5,901 nt of DNA from an uncultured Porphyromonadaceae bacterium (GTDB lineage Bacteria; Bacteroidota; Bacteroidia; Bacteroidales; Muribaculaceae): NCBI GenBank assembly GCA_947178245.1, contig CAMWXO010000096.1:1-5901 (forward strand). Direction: 5' to 3'. Below the pieces are notes generated by a model. The model had not been told where the DNA came from. It ran no database searches and saw only the letters and a list, made by a program, of their open reading frames with translations. This document shows positions 1 to 5,901 of the stretch, one piece after another. Numbering within the stretch: the stretch's first letter is position 1; every line of letters begins with the position of its first letter. The translations under genes and the position numbers were made by a program.

Positions 1-50
1 GTCGGAAGATTCCACTAAAGGCTTCGCAAGGTTTCTCCCGAAAAGCATTG

Positions 51-82
51 CAAAATTACAACTTTTTTCCGAGCCTACCAAA
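51..82 (-). promoter_or_regulatory. Bacteroidetes-type sigma-70 promoter firing leftward out of the window
   Basis: Read on the minus strand, TTTG (82-79) is followed by a 20-nt spacer and then TAATTTTG (58-51). This matches the known Bacteroidetes primary-sigma consensus, TTTG at -33 and TAnnTTTG at -7 with about 19-21 nt between them. The spacer ends in the A-rich AAAAAAGTTG typical of such promoters. Transcription would start near positions 44-47 and leave the window at position 1, so the gene it drives is not included. It begins 28 nt beyond the hydrolase stop codon, so it cannot serve any complete gene seen here and marks the start of the next unit. An ATG at 48-46 opens a frame to the window edge, but it lies almost at the predicted transcription start and may simply be leader. 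Confidence 0.75.
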
Positions 83-109
83 TTTTCAAAGACTTTTTTT
101 CAAAAAAAA

Positions 110-1273
110 TCACAGATGTTTGCGTAAAAAGTTGAGAGTCAGATCCTGCACATGTCTGGGCATTTCGTGACCCATAGGCAGCAGATGAGTCTCCAGCTTG
201 TCGTCGGCATGCTGGGAGTGCCAGACGTCGTGCATGATGCCGTAGCATTCCTTTACGGCTACCGGCTTGAAGAGTTTGTCGGTTTCTCCGTTGATGAGCA
301 TCATGGCGTTGGGGCACGCGAGCGTGGCGATATGTGGATAGTCGAGAAGGTTTCGCACGCCACCCAGATTGTTGGCATATCCGCCTCTTTCATGCCGCCC
401 GAGTTTCCAATGCATCATGGCGTCGGCAGTCGTCATCCAGCATACTCCTACGGTAGCCTTGATGAGTGGCGAAACCGCTGCGAGCATCCATGCCCTGTAG
501 CCTCCCATCGAGAGTCCGGTGCATCCGATGCGTTCGGCATCCACTTCGGGAAGCGATGCGAAGAATTCCGTAGCGTAGGCGTCTTCGTAGGTCATCCACG
601 ACGACAGGTTACGTCCGAGTTGCAGCATGTTGCCCGCTACAGATGCGAGATGGGTGTTGTCGCTCCCTTCGGCGCATCCGCGCTCGCCCCACATCAGGGC
701 ATCGGTGCTGAGCACGGCATAGCCGTTTTCTGCAAGGAAATCGCCTACATACCGGCCTTCATAAAGGTTGTCGGCCCATGCGTCGGCATCATCGGCCACT
801 GACTGATCCACTCCAAACGGACGCACCATCTTTTCTTTGCCGATGGTGAAGTGAGCCCCGTGGTCATGAAGGGCTACCACTCCGGGATGAGGCCCCTCTC
901 CGTCGGGAATGAGCAGATAAGCCTTGACTCGGGAGTATCGGGTAAGGTTGAATTCTATTTTGTAGGCTGTGTAGCCGTTGCGACGTTCGCTCCCGATAAT
1001 TTTCATATCATAGGCAATGGCACGTGGAGGAGGCGGAAGCATTTCTTCAAACAGCCGCTCGCGTGTAGATTCTTTCCACTCGTTGAAGTCCGTCAGTGGG
1101 CTATTGCCCCAGGCGAGTGGATAAGTGAGCTCAGTCTTAAGACTGTCGAGAAAGACCGGCATATCACGCCTGAACTCATGTGCAGGTGTCTGAGAGAAGG
1201 ACACGGCAGGCGTAATCGCTACGACTGCCGTGGAAAAACTAATGATTGTCTTTATGAATGGAATAGTTTGCAT
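110..1273 (-). CDS. Exported alpha/beta hydrolase, dienelactone-hydrolase / acetylxylan-esterase-like (387 aa)
   Basis: A predicted serine hydrolase of the alpha/beta fold, probably cleaving an ester; the substrate cannot be read from the sequence. Residues 1 to about 27 form a signal peptide (hydrophobic run FIKTIISFSTAVVAITPAVS, likely cut near SFS-Q), with no lipobox Cys, so export to the periplasm is expected. Residues 28-95 are a charged, probably helical preface. The core follows: HDHG at 136-139 is placed like an oxyanion-hole motif, GLSMGG at 253-258 is the nucleophile elbow with Ser255, Asp332 in NGETDK is the likely acid, and His369 in MGHEMP is the likely base, so the triad looks intact. 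The start is the ATG at 1273-1271: it gives a proper signal peptide and sits 23 nt after the barrel gene stop. The frame stays open upstream to 1633, but that stretch lies inside the barrel gene and reads as Arg-rich out-of-frame sequence. No Shine-Dalgarno is visible. It is probably translated from the barrel gene's mRNA. Abhydrolase_7 or AXE1 assignments are both possible. Confidence 0.88.
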   Translation of the reverse strand: MQTIPFIKTIISFSTAVVAITPAVSFSQTPAHEFRRDMPVFLDSLKTELTYPLAWGNSPLTDFNEWKESTRERLFEEMLPPPPRAIAYDMKIIGSERRNGYTAYKIEFNLTRYSRVKAYLLIPDGEGPHPGVVALHDHGAHFTIGKEKMVRPFGVDQSVADDADAWADNLYEGRYVGDFLAENGYAVLSTDALMWGERGCAEGSDNTHLASVAGNMLQLGRNLSSWMTYEDAYATEFFASLPEVDAERIGCTGLSMGGYRAWMLAAVSPLIKATVGVCWMTTADAMMHWKLGRHERGGYANNLGGVRNLLDYPHIATLACPNAMMLINGETDKLFKPVAVKECYGIMHDVWHSQHADDKLETHLLPMGHEMPRHVQDLTLNFLRKHL

Positions 1274-1296
1274 GAATCTCAATGTGTTTAAATGTG

Positions 1297-4173
1297 TCAG
1301 AAAGGTCTTCCGCCCCCGAATCCACCCGGAGGAGGCCCTGAGGGACGCTGACCGCCAGGGCCACCAGGCCCCATCATTCCGGGGCCGGGCATTGGCATGT
1401 CGCCGTCGGGTGAGACATCCTTTTTCTTCTTCATCGTGGCCGAGTTGAAGCGCCAACTCAGACCGAAAATGAAGTAGCGTGAAAGATTGTTGTAGCGGGA
1501 GTCCACGATGGTGGATGATGACACCATGCGGGAGATATTCTTCGTGTCGCCAAGAAGATCGTGGGCTTCGGCGAATATGTTCAGGCCGTAGGTTCCGGGT
1601 ATCGTGTAGAGGATATTGGCGTTCCAGATCCACGATTGGGAGTCATAGCCTGCCGAGAGGCCGTTGGTCTTGGAATAGTGCAGATTGGTGCCCATTTCAA
1701 GCCCGAAAGGAAGCGTGAGTGTAAAGTCTGTGTCGAATCCGTAGCTTGAGTTGTTGCGGTTCTGCTGTCTGGGAAGTGTGTTGGTGGCGAGTTGCCATGA
1801 ATATGACGGATTTGCCGAAATCTGTACTATCTCTGTAGAGAAAGTGATACCTGCGCGCGGGTCGAGCTTATATGAACCGCTTCGGTTGTAGTCACCATCG
1901 AGATATCCGGCCTCTGATTTGTATTCGGCGATAAGATTGCCGAATACACGCCAGTTACGGTTGCGGAAAGGCTGGTTAAACATACCGCGCATCGTTATAT
2001 TGAAGTCGCCCGATGTATTGGTGTAGGTAGATGTGCGGGCTCCTGTGGTGCGGTCGGTGGTGGTCATGCTGACTACGTTGTTTACCGTATAAGATCCCAT
2101 CAGCATGGCGAAGATAGATCGCTGGCTATCCATGTCGAAGTCGTTGAAGTTGGCGAAGAGCCGCTGAGTGAACGTGGGCTTCAGGTCTGGATTACCAACC
2201 TTGATATTCATGGGGTCAGACACGTCGGCCACAGGCTGCAACTGGGTCATCGACGGCTCCTGCGAGCGGGCGTTATAGCGCACGTTGATCGATCTGTGTC
2301 TCGTGAACTTATAGCGGAAGCGGAAGAAAGGAGCGAAGTTCAGCACGTTTCTTCTCGGGATGTTGCGTTCCGACATTATGAGGTCGATGCTCTTGCTGCT
2401 CGAGGGGGTCAGCTCGAGTCCTGCGTTGAGGTTCATCTCTTTGGTGGTGTGCACATATCCGAGTCTAATGCTCTGGGTGAGGAAGTCGTTACGGAATCTG
2501 TTTGACAGGTCGTCAGACATCACGCCACCCTCGGGCAGAAAGTTGAAGTCGGGCATGATATAATCGCCGGGTTTTCCTTCGAGAAGATCGATAGGAAGGT
2601 TGTAGACGTATTTGTCGGTATTCGAGCGCCTCGAATTGATGCGGTAGGCAAATTCCAAGAAGTTGCCCGGTCTGCCAATCGGTTCAGTCCAGGTCACTCG
2701 GGCGCTGATATTGTTGTTCCATGACCTGTTGTCGGTGAATCGAAACAGATCTTCGTCGCGGTCTTCATTCTCCAGCAGATAGCGGGTGATTTCAGAAAGC
2801 GAGGTGCCATACTGCTTGTTGTTGGTGAATGAGTATTCAGCCCTCACGCTGAAAGAGCGTCCTTTCTTCTGGGGAAAACGATGTACGAATGTCACTTCTC
2901 CCGAAGTGCTCCAGTTGTTGCCGTGATTATTGCGGTCGCTGATCTGGCTATTCACTGGTGTGTGGGCCTCATCGCCGGCGAAAAGATGTGTCTCAGAGCC
3001 TGAGACGGAGTATCGGCGGTTGAGACTGAACGACGGACGGAAATCGAACGTGTTGTTGTCATCAATCTCCCATTTAAGGCGCAACTGAGCATCAAGGTTA
3101 TGTCCTTCGTCGCGTGAATTTGATTTTGCCGATTGGTAACTTACCGAGTCGGCGAGAAGATTCATTGTCTCGCTCGATGTCTCCACATCCTGATTCTTGT
3201 GCATATAGCGCACGTTGCCGCCGATGGCGAACTTCTTCTCATCGCCAAGTGCGAAGTTCATGGCGAGTGTCTGCGATGTTGTGATTCCGCCGTTGCCACC
3301 GCCCATGCTGAAACTGCCGCGGCCCATGTCCCGGCCGCCCAGCTCATTCACGTTATTGGCCTGGCCTATGATAGTAAACTGGCTGCCGTCGCCAACCCGT
3401 GTGAGGAAGAGATTGCCGGTATAGCGGCTGTCGGTGCCGTAGCCTCCGCGAATGTTGCCTATCCAGTTTTCTTCCATGCCTTTCTTCACCTCGAGGTTGA
3501 TTATGGTCTCCTCCTCGCCGTCGTCCACGCCCGTGAGCCGGGATTGCTCACTCTTGCGGTCTACCACCTGCACCTTCGATATCACCTTGGCGCTGTAGTT
3601 TTTTGTGGTCATCTGGGGGTCGTCGCCGAAAACTTCCTTTCCGTTCACGAGAATCTTGGATATTGTCTTGCCGTTTGAGGTGATGCTTCCGTCGCTGCCC
3701 ACCTCAACTCCGGGTAGTTTCTTCAGCAGGTCTTCCACCACTGCATTCTCTGTGGTATGGAATGAATCGGCATTGAATTCGAGCGTGTCTTCCTTGGCCA
3801 CCACAGCCGCCTTCACGCCTTTCACTACAAGGTCTTTGAGCATAGTGGAGTTCTCGTGGAGCTTGATGGGGGGAATGATCAGCGTCCGTGTTGTATCGGC
3901 AATCTGGAAATCGGTGATTACCGTCTCCATTCCGGTCATGGAAGCTTTCAGTGCATATCGTCCGGCTTTTATCTTGGTGAAACTGAAGAGTCCGTCGGCG
4001 TCTGCCATTGATCCTCCTTTGATGATGGAGTCAGGAAGAGAGAGAAGAGTTGCCGTGGCTCCGGTGAGAGGCTGACCCTGGCTGTCGATTATTTTTCCTT
4101 TTATGGTTGCTGCCGCCAGCGCGGCGGCTGACAGGAGAATAATTGACAACGCTGTGAAGATTCTTTTAGACAT
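1297..4173 (-). CDS. Outer-membrane beta-barrel protein, TonB-dependent-receptor-like (958 aa)
   Basis: A large outer-membrane barrel, likely of the OMP_b-brl_3 / TonB-receptor-like type common in Bacteroidetes; the ligand is unknown. Domains in order: signal peptide 1 to about 20-22 (MSKR, then a hydrophobic run ending AAALA); carboxypeptidase-regulatory-like beta-sandwich about 23-105 (TIKGKIIDSQGQPLTGATA, then DADGLFSF and IKAGRYALKAS); plug-like domain about 112-230, with LLKKLPGVEV, KILVNGKEVFGDD and VISKVQVVDRKSEQS; barrel about 235-909, with alternating aromatic strands. A Gly-rich segment (about 284-297) and the block around QLQPVADVSDP and VGNPDLKP (644-666) are features I associate with this family. 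The last strand is RYFIFGLSWRF (899-909). It is followed by an odd 49-residue tail with a Lys4 run and then Pro/Gly/Met-rich sequence ending GGGRPF. No clear TonB box is seen, and no SusD gene is adjacent, so a SusC label is not justified. The ATG at 4173-4171 directly precedes the signal peptide. No Shine-Dalgarno is visible, and no convincing promoter was found in the 70 nt between the terminator and the start. Confidence 0.9.
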   Translation of the reverse strand: MSKRIFTALSIILLSAAALAAATIKGKIIDSQGQPLTGATATLLSLPDSIIKGGSMADADGLFSFTKIKAGRYALKASMTGMETVITDFQIADTTRTLIIPPIKLHENSTMLKDLVVKGVKAAVVAKEDTLEFNADSFHTTENAVVEDLLKKLPGVEVGSDGSITSNGKTISKILVNGKEVFGDDPQMTTKNYSAKVISKVQVVDRKSEQSRLTGVDDGEEETIINLEVKKGMEENWIGNIRGGYGTDSRYTGNLFLTRVGDGSQFTIIGQANNVNELGGRDMGRGSFSMGGGNGGITTSQTLAMNFALGDEKKFAIGGNVRYMHKNQDVETSSETMNLLADSVSYQSAKSNSRDEGHNLDAQLRLKWEIDDNNTFDFRPSFSLNRRYSVSGSETHLFAGDEAHTPVNSQISDRNNHGNNWSTSGEVTFVHRFPQKKGRSFSVRAEYSFTNNKQYGTSLSEITRYLLENEDRDEDLFRFTDNRSWNNNISARVTWTEPIGRPGNFLEFAYRINSRRSNTDKYVYNLPIDLLEGKPGDYIMPDFNFLPEGGVMSDDLSNRFRNDFLTQSIRLGYVHTTKEMNLNAGLELTPSSSKSIDLIMSERNIPRRNVLNFAPFFRFRYKFTRHRSINVRYNARSQEPSMTQLQPVADVSDPMNIKVGNPDLKPTFTQRLFANFNDFDMDSQRSIFAMLMGSYTVNNVVSMTTTDRTTGARTSTYTNTSGDFNITMRGMFNQPFRNRNWRVFGNLIAEYKSEAGYLDGDYNRSGSYKLDPRAGITFSTEIVQISANPSYSWQLATNTLPRQQNRNNSSYGFDTDFTLTLPFGLEMGTNLHYSKTNGLSAGYDSQSWIWNANILYTIPGTYGLNIFAEAHDLLGDTKNISRMVSSSTIVDSRYNNLSRYFIFGLSWRFNSATMKKKKDVSPDGDMPMPGPGMMGPGGPGGQRPSGPPPGGFGGGRPF

Positions 4174-4243
4174 GACACTGTTTTAAGTTGTGGAGTACGA
4201 TATTTAAGACTGATAACATTTGGAAAGGTTTATTCACTGATGT

Positions 4244-4278
4244 AAAAAAATCCGAAGATTTTTGTAATCTTCGGATTT
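4244..4278 (-). terminator. Intrinsic terminator of the DUF4301 gene
   Basis: A perfect 13-bp inverted repeat (4248-4260 and 4266-4278) with a 5-nt loop. Read on the minus strand, the stem AAATCCGAAGATT / AATCTTCGGATTT runs into a seven-T tract (complement of the A run 4244-4250), the last four T lying beyond the stem. The stem begins 22 nt after the stop codon of the gene at 4301-5827. The orientation fits termination of that gene only, since the plus-strand side lacks a T tract of similar length. It separates the DUF4301 unit from the barrel-hydrolase operon, whose first start codon is 70 nt further on. Confidence 0.92.
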
Positions 4279-4300
4279 CCGGGTTGATTTTTAGTATCTT

Positions 4301-5827
4301 TCAGGATGGCTGATGAGTGGGGCGGAGAAGGTCATTGACCGTTTTCACGGGGTTGAACGTCTCCACGGGCACTTCCACCATCACGGTGTTCCAGTCGCTC
4401 ATGGCTCCGTTCCAGAGGCCCGGAAGTTCGAGCGCCTTTATCTCCACTCCGTCGCGGCTCTTCACTGATATGAAGCCCGTGGCCTTATCCACATAGTCGG
4501 GAAGGTTGAATTTCTTTCCCTTATAGTCCTTGATGCTTACGGCCAGATCCACCGGATTGAAGTGAGTGGCTTCCTTCAGGAGTTTCTGCGCCTCCTTGTC
4601 ATGCGGATCGATCTGAGAAGATTCGAGTATCTGAGGGCTCACAGTGCCGTCGGAGTTATAGCAGAGGAACGGGCCACCGCCGGGCTCGCCTTCGTTCTTC
4701 ACCATTCCGCAGACGCGGGTGGGACGATTGAATTTCGAGAACAGATAGTCGCGGAGTTCTTCGGGCGACATTTCCGCTGCCTTGTCGTGGGTCACGCAGA
4801 GTTTGCTGCGGAGGAAGTCGAGCATTTCCACCATGGTTTCGCCCGAGGGAACGCCCTTGGAAAGCGCCTCGCAATACTGGTCTATTTTCTTCTTCACTCC
4901 CACAAGGACTCCTCCGAGCACCATCTTGAAGCTGATCGTAGGCTGACGCAGGGCGTCGGGCACGAGATTGTCTATGTTCTTGATGAAAATTACATCTGCG
5001 TCAAGATCGTTGAGGTTCTCGATGAGAGCGCCGTGTCCGCCGGGGCGGAAGAAGAGTTCTTCGTTCTCGCGGTAGGGCTCGCCCTGCATGGTGGCGGCCA
5101 CGGTGTCGGTCGAAGGCTTCTGCACGCTCAGCGTTATGTCGTATTCCACTCCGTAGGCATGTTCCATCACGCCTTTGATTTCCTCAAGCTTGGCCTGCAC
5201 GAGAGGCACGTGGTCTTCCGACACAGTGAAGTGCAGATGAACCTTGCCGTCTTTGCCGGCTGCATACTGGGCGCCTTCGGCGAGGTGTTCCTGCAGGGGC
5301 GTGCGGCTTCCTCCCGTCTCCTTATGGAATTCGAGGAGCGCCTTGGGGAGCTTGCCATAGTTCATTCCGGAGTTGGAGAGAAGTATGTCTACGATATCTT
5401 TGTAGCGTCCCATCTTTACGAGTGAGTCGATGCTGTAGCCAAACAGCTGGAGACACAGGAAGTTCAGTTTCGGGAAGAAAGCGAACTTCTCGATATTCTC
5501 GAAAAATTTCTTGATGAAGTCGTTGTCGGGTTTGTCACTTTTTCCATTCAGGAATGCGAAAAGATCTTTAAACATACGCGATGCGGCGCCGCTTGCCGGC
5601 ACCATCTTCATCACTTTGGCTCCTCCGGCCAGATATTTGAGCCACATTTCCTCGCTCTGGCGTATGAGTTCGGGTGATGCTACTGTAAGGCCGTGTCCGG
5701 GAGTGACGGCTCCCTCTATCTTCAGATAGGGAAAGCCTTCCTTGAGCATCAGTATCTGCTCTTCGAGTTTTGCTTCCGAGATTCCTCTTTTTGCGAGGGT
5801 CTCGAGGTCTTTGGCGGTTAAATGCAT
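4301..5827 (-). CDS. DUF4301 family protein, possible UDP-sugar-pyrophosphorylase-like nucleotidyltransferase (508 aa)
   Basis: Recognised as a DUF4301 protein from its overall pattern and length of about 510 aa; the function is not established to my knowledge. There is no signal peptide or membrane segment, so it should be cytoplasmic. Visible blocks: VPASGAASRMFK (76-87); VHLHFTVSEDH (196-206); KPSTDT (237-242); FFRPGGHGALIENL (259-272) leading to IFIKNIDNLV (280-289); RVCGMVKNEGEPGGGPF (371-387); LWNGAMSDWNTVMVEVP (471-487); and FNPVKTVNDLL (491-501). The first, third-to-fourth and last blocks resemble, in order, the nucleotide-binding loop, the PGHG / NxDN elements and the FLPVK-x-x-DLL element of UDP-glucose and UDP-GlcNAc pyrophosphorylases, which suggests a GT-A-like nucleotidyltransferase (inference). 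I chose the ATG at 5827-5825; an in-frame TTG ten codons upstream (5857) is open but would add only MKYNQQNLNN, rich in Asn/Gln. The ATG is preceded by A-rich DNA without Shine-Dalgarno, as is usual in Bacteroidetes. It is a single-gene unit at its 3' end, closed by the terminator at 4278-4244. Confidence 0.88.
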   Translation of the reverse strand: MHLTAKDLETLAKRGISEAKLEEQILMLKEGFPYLKIEGAVTPGHGLTVASPELIRQSEEMWLKYLAGGAKVMKMVPASGAASRMFKDLFAFLNGKSDKPDNDFIKKFFENIEKFAFFPKLNFLCLQLFGYSIDSLVKMGRYKDIVDILLSNSGMNYGKLPKALLEFHKETGGSRTPLQEHLAEGAQYAAGKDGKVHLHFTVSEDHVPLVQAKLEEIKGVMEHAYGVEYDITLSVQKPSTDTVAATMQGEPYRENEELFFRPGGHGALIENLNDLDADVIFIKNIDNLVPDALRQPTISFKMVLGGVLVGVKKKIDQYCEALSKGVPSGETMVEMLDFLRSKLCVTHDKAAEMSPEELRDYLFSKFNRPTRVCGMVKNEGEPGGGPFLCYNSDGTVSPQILESSQIDPHDKEAQKLLKEATHFNPVDLAVSIKDYKGKKFNLPDYVDKATGFISVKSRDGVEIKALELPGLWNGAMSDWNTVMVEVPVETFNPVKTVNDLLRPTHQPS

Positions 5828-5867
5828 GTTATTAAGATTTTGTTGGTTATATTTCAATGGATGCGCT

Positions 5868-5885
5868 TTAGACCTGTCTAATATA
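5868..5885 (-). promoter_or_regulatory. Possible promoter -7 element overlapping a 14-bp palindrome upstream of the DUF4301 gene
   Basis: Read on the minus strand, TATATTAG (5885-5878) differs at one base from the TAnnTTTG -7 consensus. It overlaps the inverted repeat TTAGAC-2 nt-GTCTAA (5868-5881), which lies 41-54 nt upstream of the chosen ATG. If this is the promoter, transcription would begin inside or just after the palindrome, a position where a repressor could act. The matching -33 element would fall outside the window, so it cannot be checked here. Six-bp arms can arise by chance. Confidence 0.22.
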
Positions 5886-5901
5886 AAAATATACTAGCCC
5901 A

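Noticed and set aside
94..109. A T7-C-A8 inverted repeat next to the hydrolase stop codon, as a terminator.
   Set aside because: The stem would be only A-T pairs with almost no loop and no GC core. It may help to end transcription, but it lacks the form of an intrinsic terminator.
152..802. A 216-aa open frame on the plus strand.
   Set aside because: It is antisense to the hydrolase gene, has no recognisable domain or motif, and its His/Val-rich composition is what a complementary frame of a real gene yields. The plus-strand frame 851-1291 was rejected for the same reason.
1442..1459. An inverted repeat with 6-bp arms (GAGTTG / CAACTC).
   Set aside because: It lies inside coding sequence for the last barrel strand, has no T tract after it, and is short enough to be chance.
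1274..1633. A 120-residue N-terminal extension of the hydrolase reading frame.
   Set aside because: It lies wholly within the end of the barrel gene plus the 23-nt gap, is Arg-rich and unlike any domain, and would bury the signal peptide that begins at the ATG at 1273.
3133..3678. A 181-aa plus-strand frame rich in Ala, His and Val that resembles a membrane protein.
   Set aside because: It is antisense to the plug and early barrel region of the outer-membrane gene. Its hydrophobic look arises from the complementary reading of polar codons.
1297..4173. A SusC label for the barrel protein.
   Set aside because: No SusD gene follows, and the plug and NPDLKP blocks fit the general TonB-receptor-like barrel family better than SusC.
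4174..4243. A promoter for the barrel gene (for example TAAATATC as a -7 element with TTTC upstream).
   Set aside because: The -7 candidate has two mismatches, the upstream element has one, and the spacing is 16 nt rather than about 20. A promoter is expected here but I cannot place it.
4562..5425. A 287-aa open frame on the plus strand.
   Set aside because: It is antisense to the DUF4301 gene, which shows clear conserved motifs. The translation is rich in His, Glu and Val without any domain pattern, as expected from complementary codons.

Overview
The window looks like chromosomal DNA from a Bacteroidales bacterium, perhaps a gut Muribaculaceae or Bacteroidaceae relative; the family-level placement is inference. 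The evidence is a large outer-membrane barrel with a carboxypeptidase-regulatory-like N-terminal domain, a DUF4301-type protein (a family I associate with Bacteroidetes), start codons without a Shine-Dalgarno sequence, and a promoter at the left edge that fits the Bacteroidetes TTTG / TAnnTTTG consensus. All three genes are on the minus strand, so transcription runs from right to left.

Layout, in the direction of transcription. (1) 5827-4301: a DUF4301 protein of 508 aa, closed by a perfect intrinsic terminator (4278-4244). A short palindrome and a weak -7-like element lie just upstream. (2) 4173-1297: a 958-aa outer-membrane beta-barrel protein of the TonB-receptor-like type, with a signal peptide, a regulatory-like beta-sandwich, a plug-like domain, a barrel, and an unusual Lys/Pro/Gly/Met tail after the last strand. 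(3) 1273-110: a 387-aa exported alpha/beta hydrolase with a visible Ser-Asp-His triad. Only 23 nt separate it from the barrel gene, so the two probably form one operon. (4) 82-51: a promoter that starts 28 nt beyond the hydrolase stop codon and fires leftward out of the window at a gene not included here.

How the genes may work together: the barrel and hydrolase could form an envelope module, with the barrel in the outer membrane and the hydrolase in the periplasm (or lipid-free at the surface) acting on an ester or similar substrate. There is no SusD-like partner, so this is not a standard SusCD polysaccharide locus. The DUF4301 gene is a separate transcription unit. Its sequence carries, in order, motifs resembling the UDP-sugar pyrophosphorylase family, which is the most interesting observation here. 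I found no CRISPR array, mobile element, tRNA, rRNA or defence system, and no clear sign of a wholly new system.
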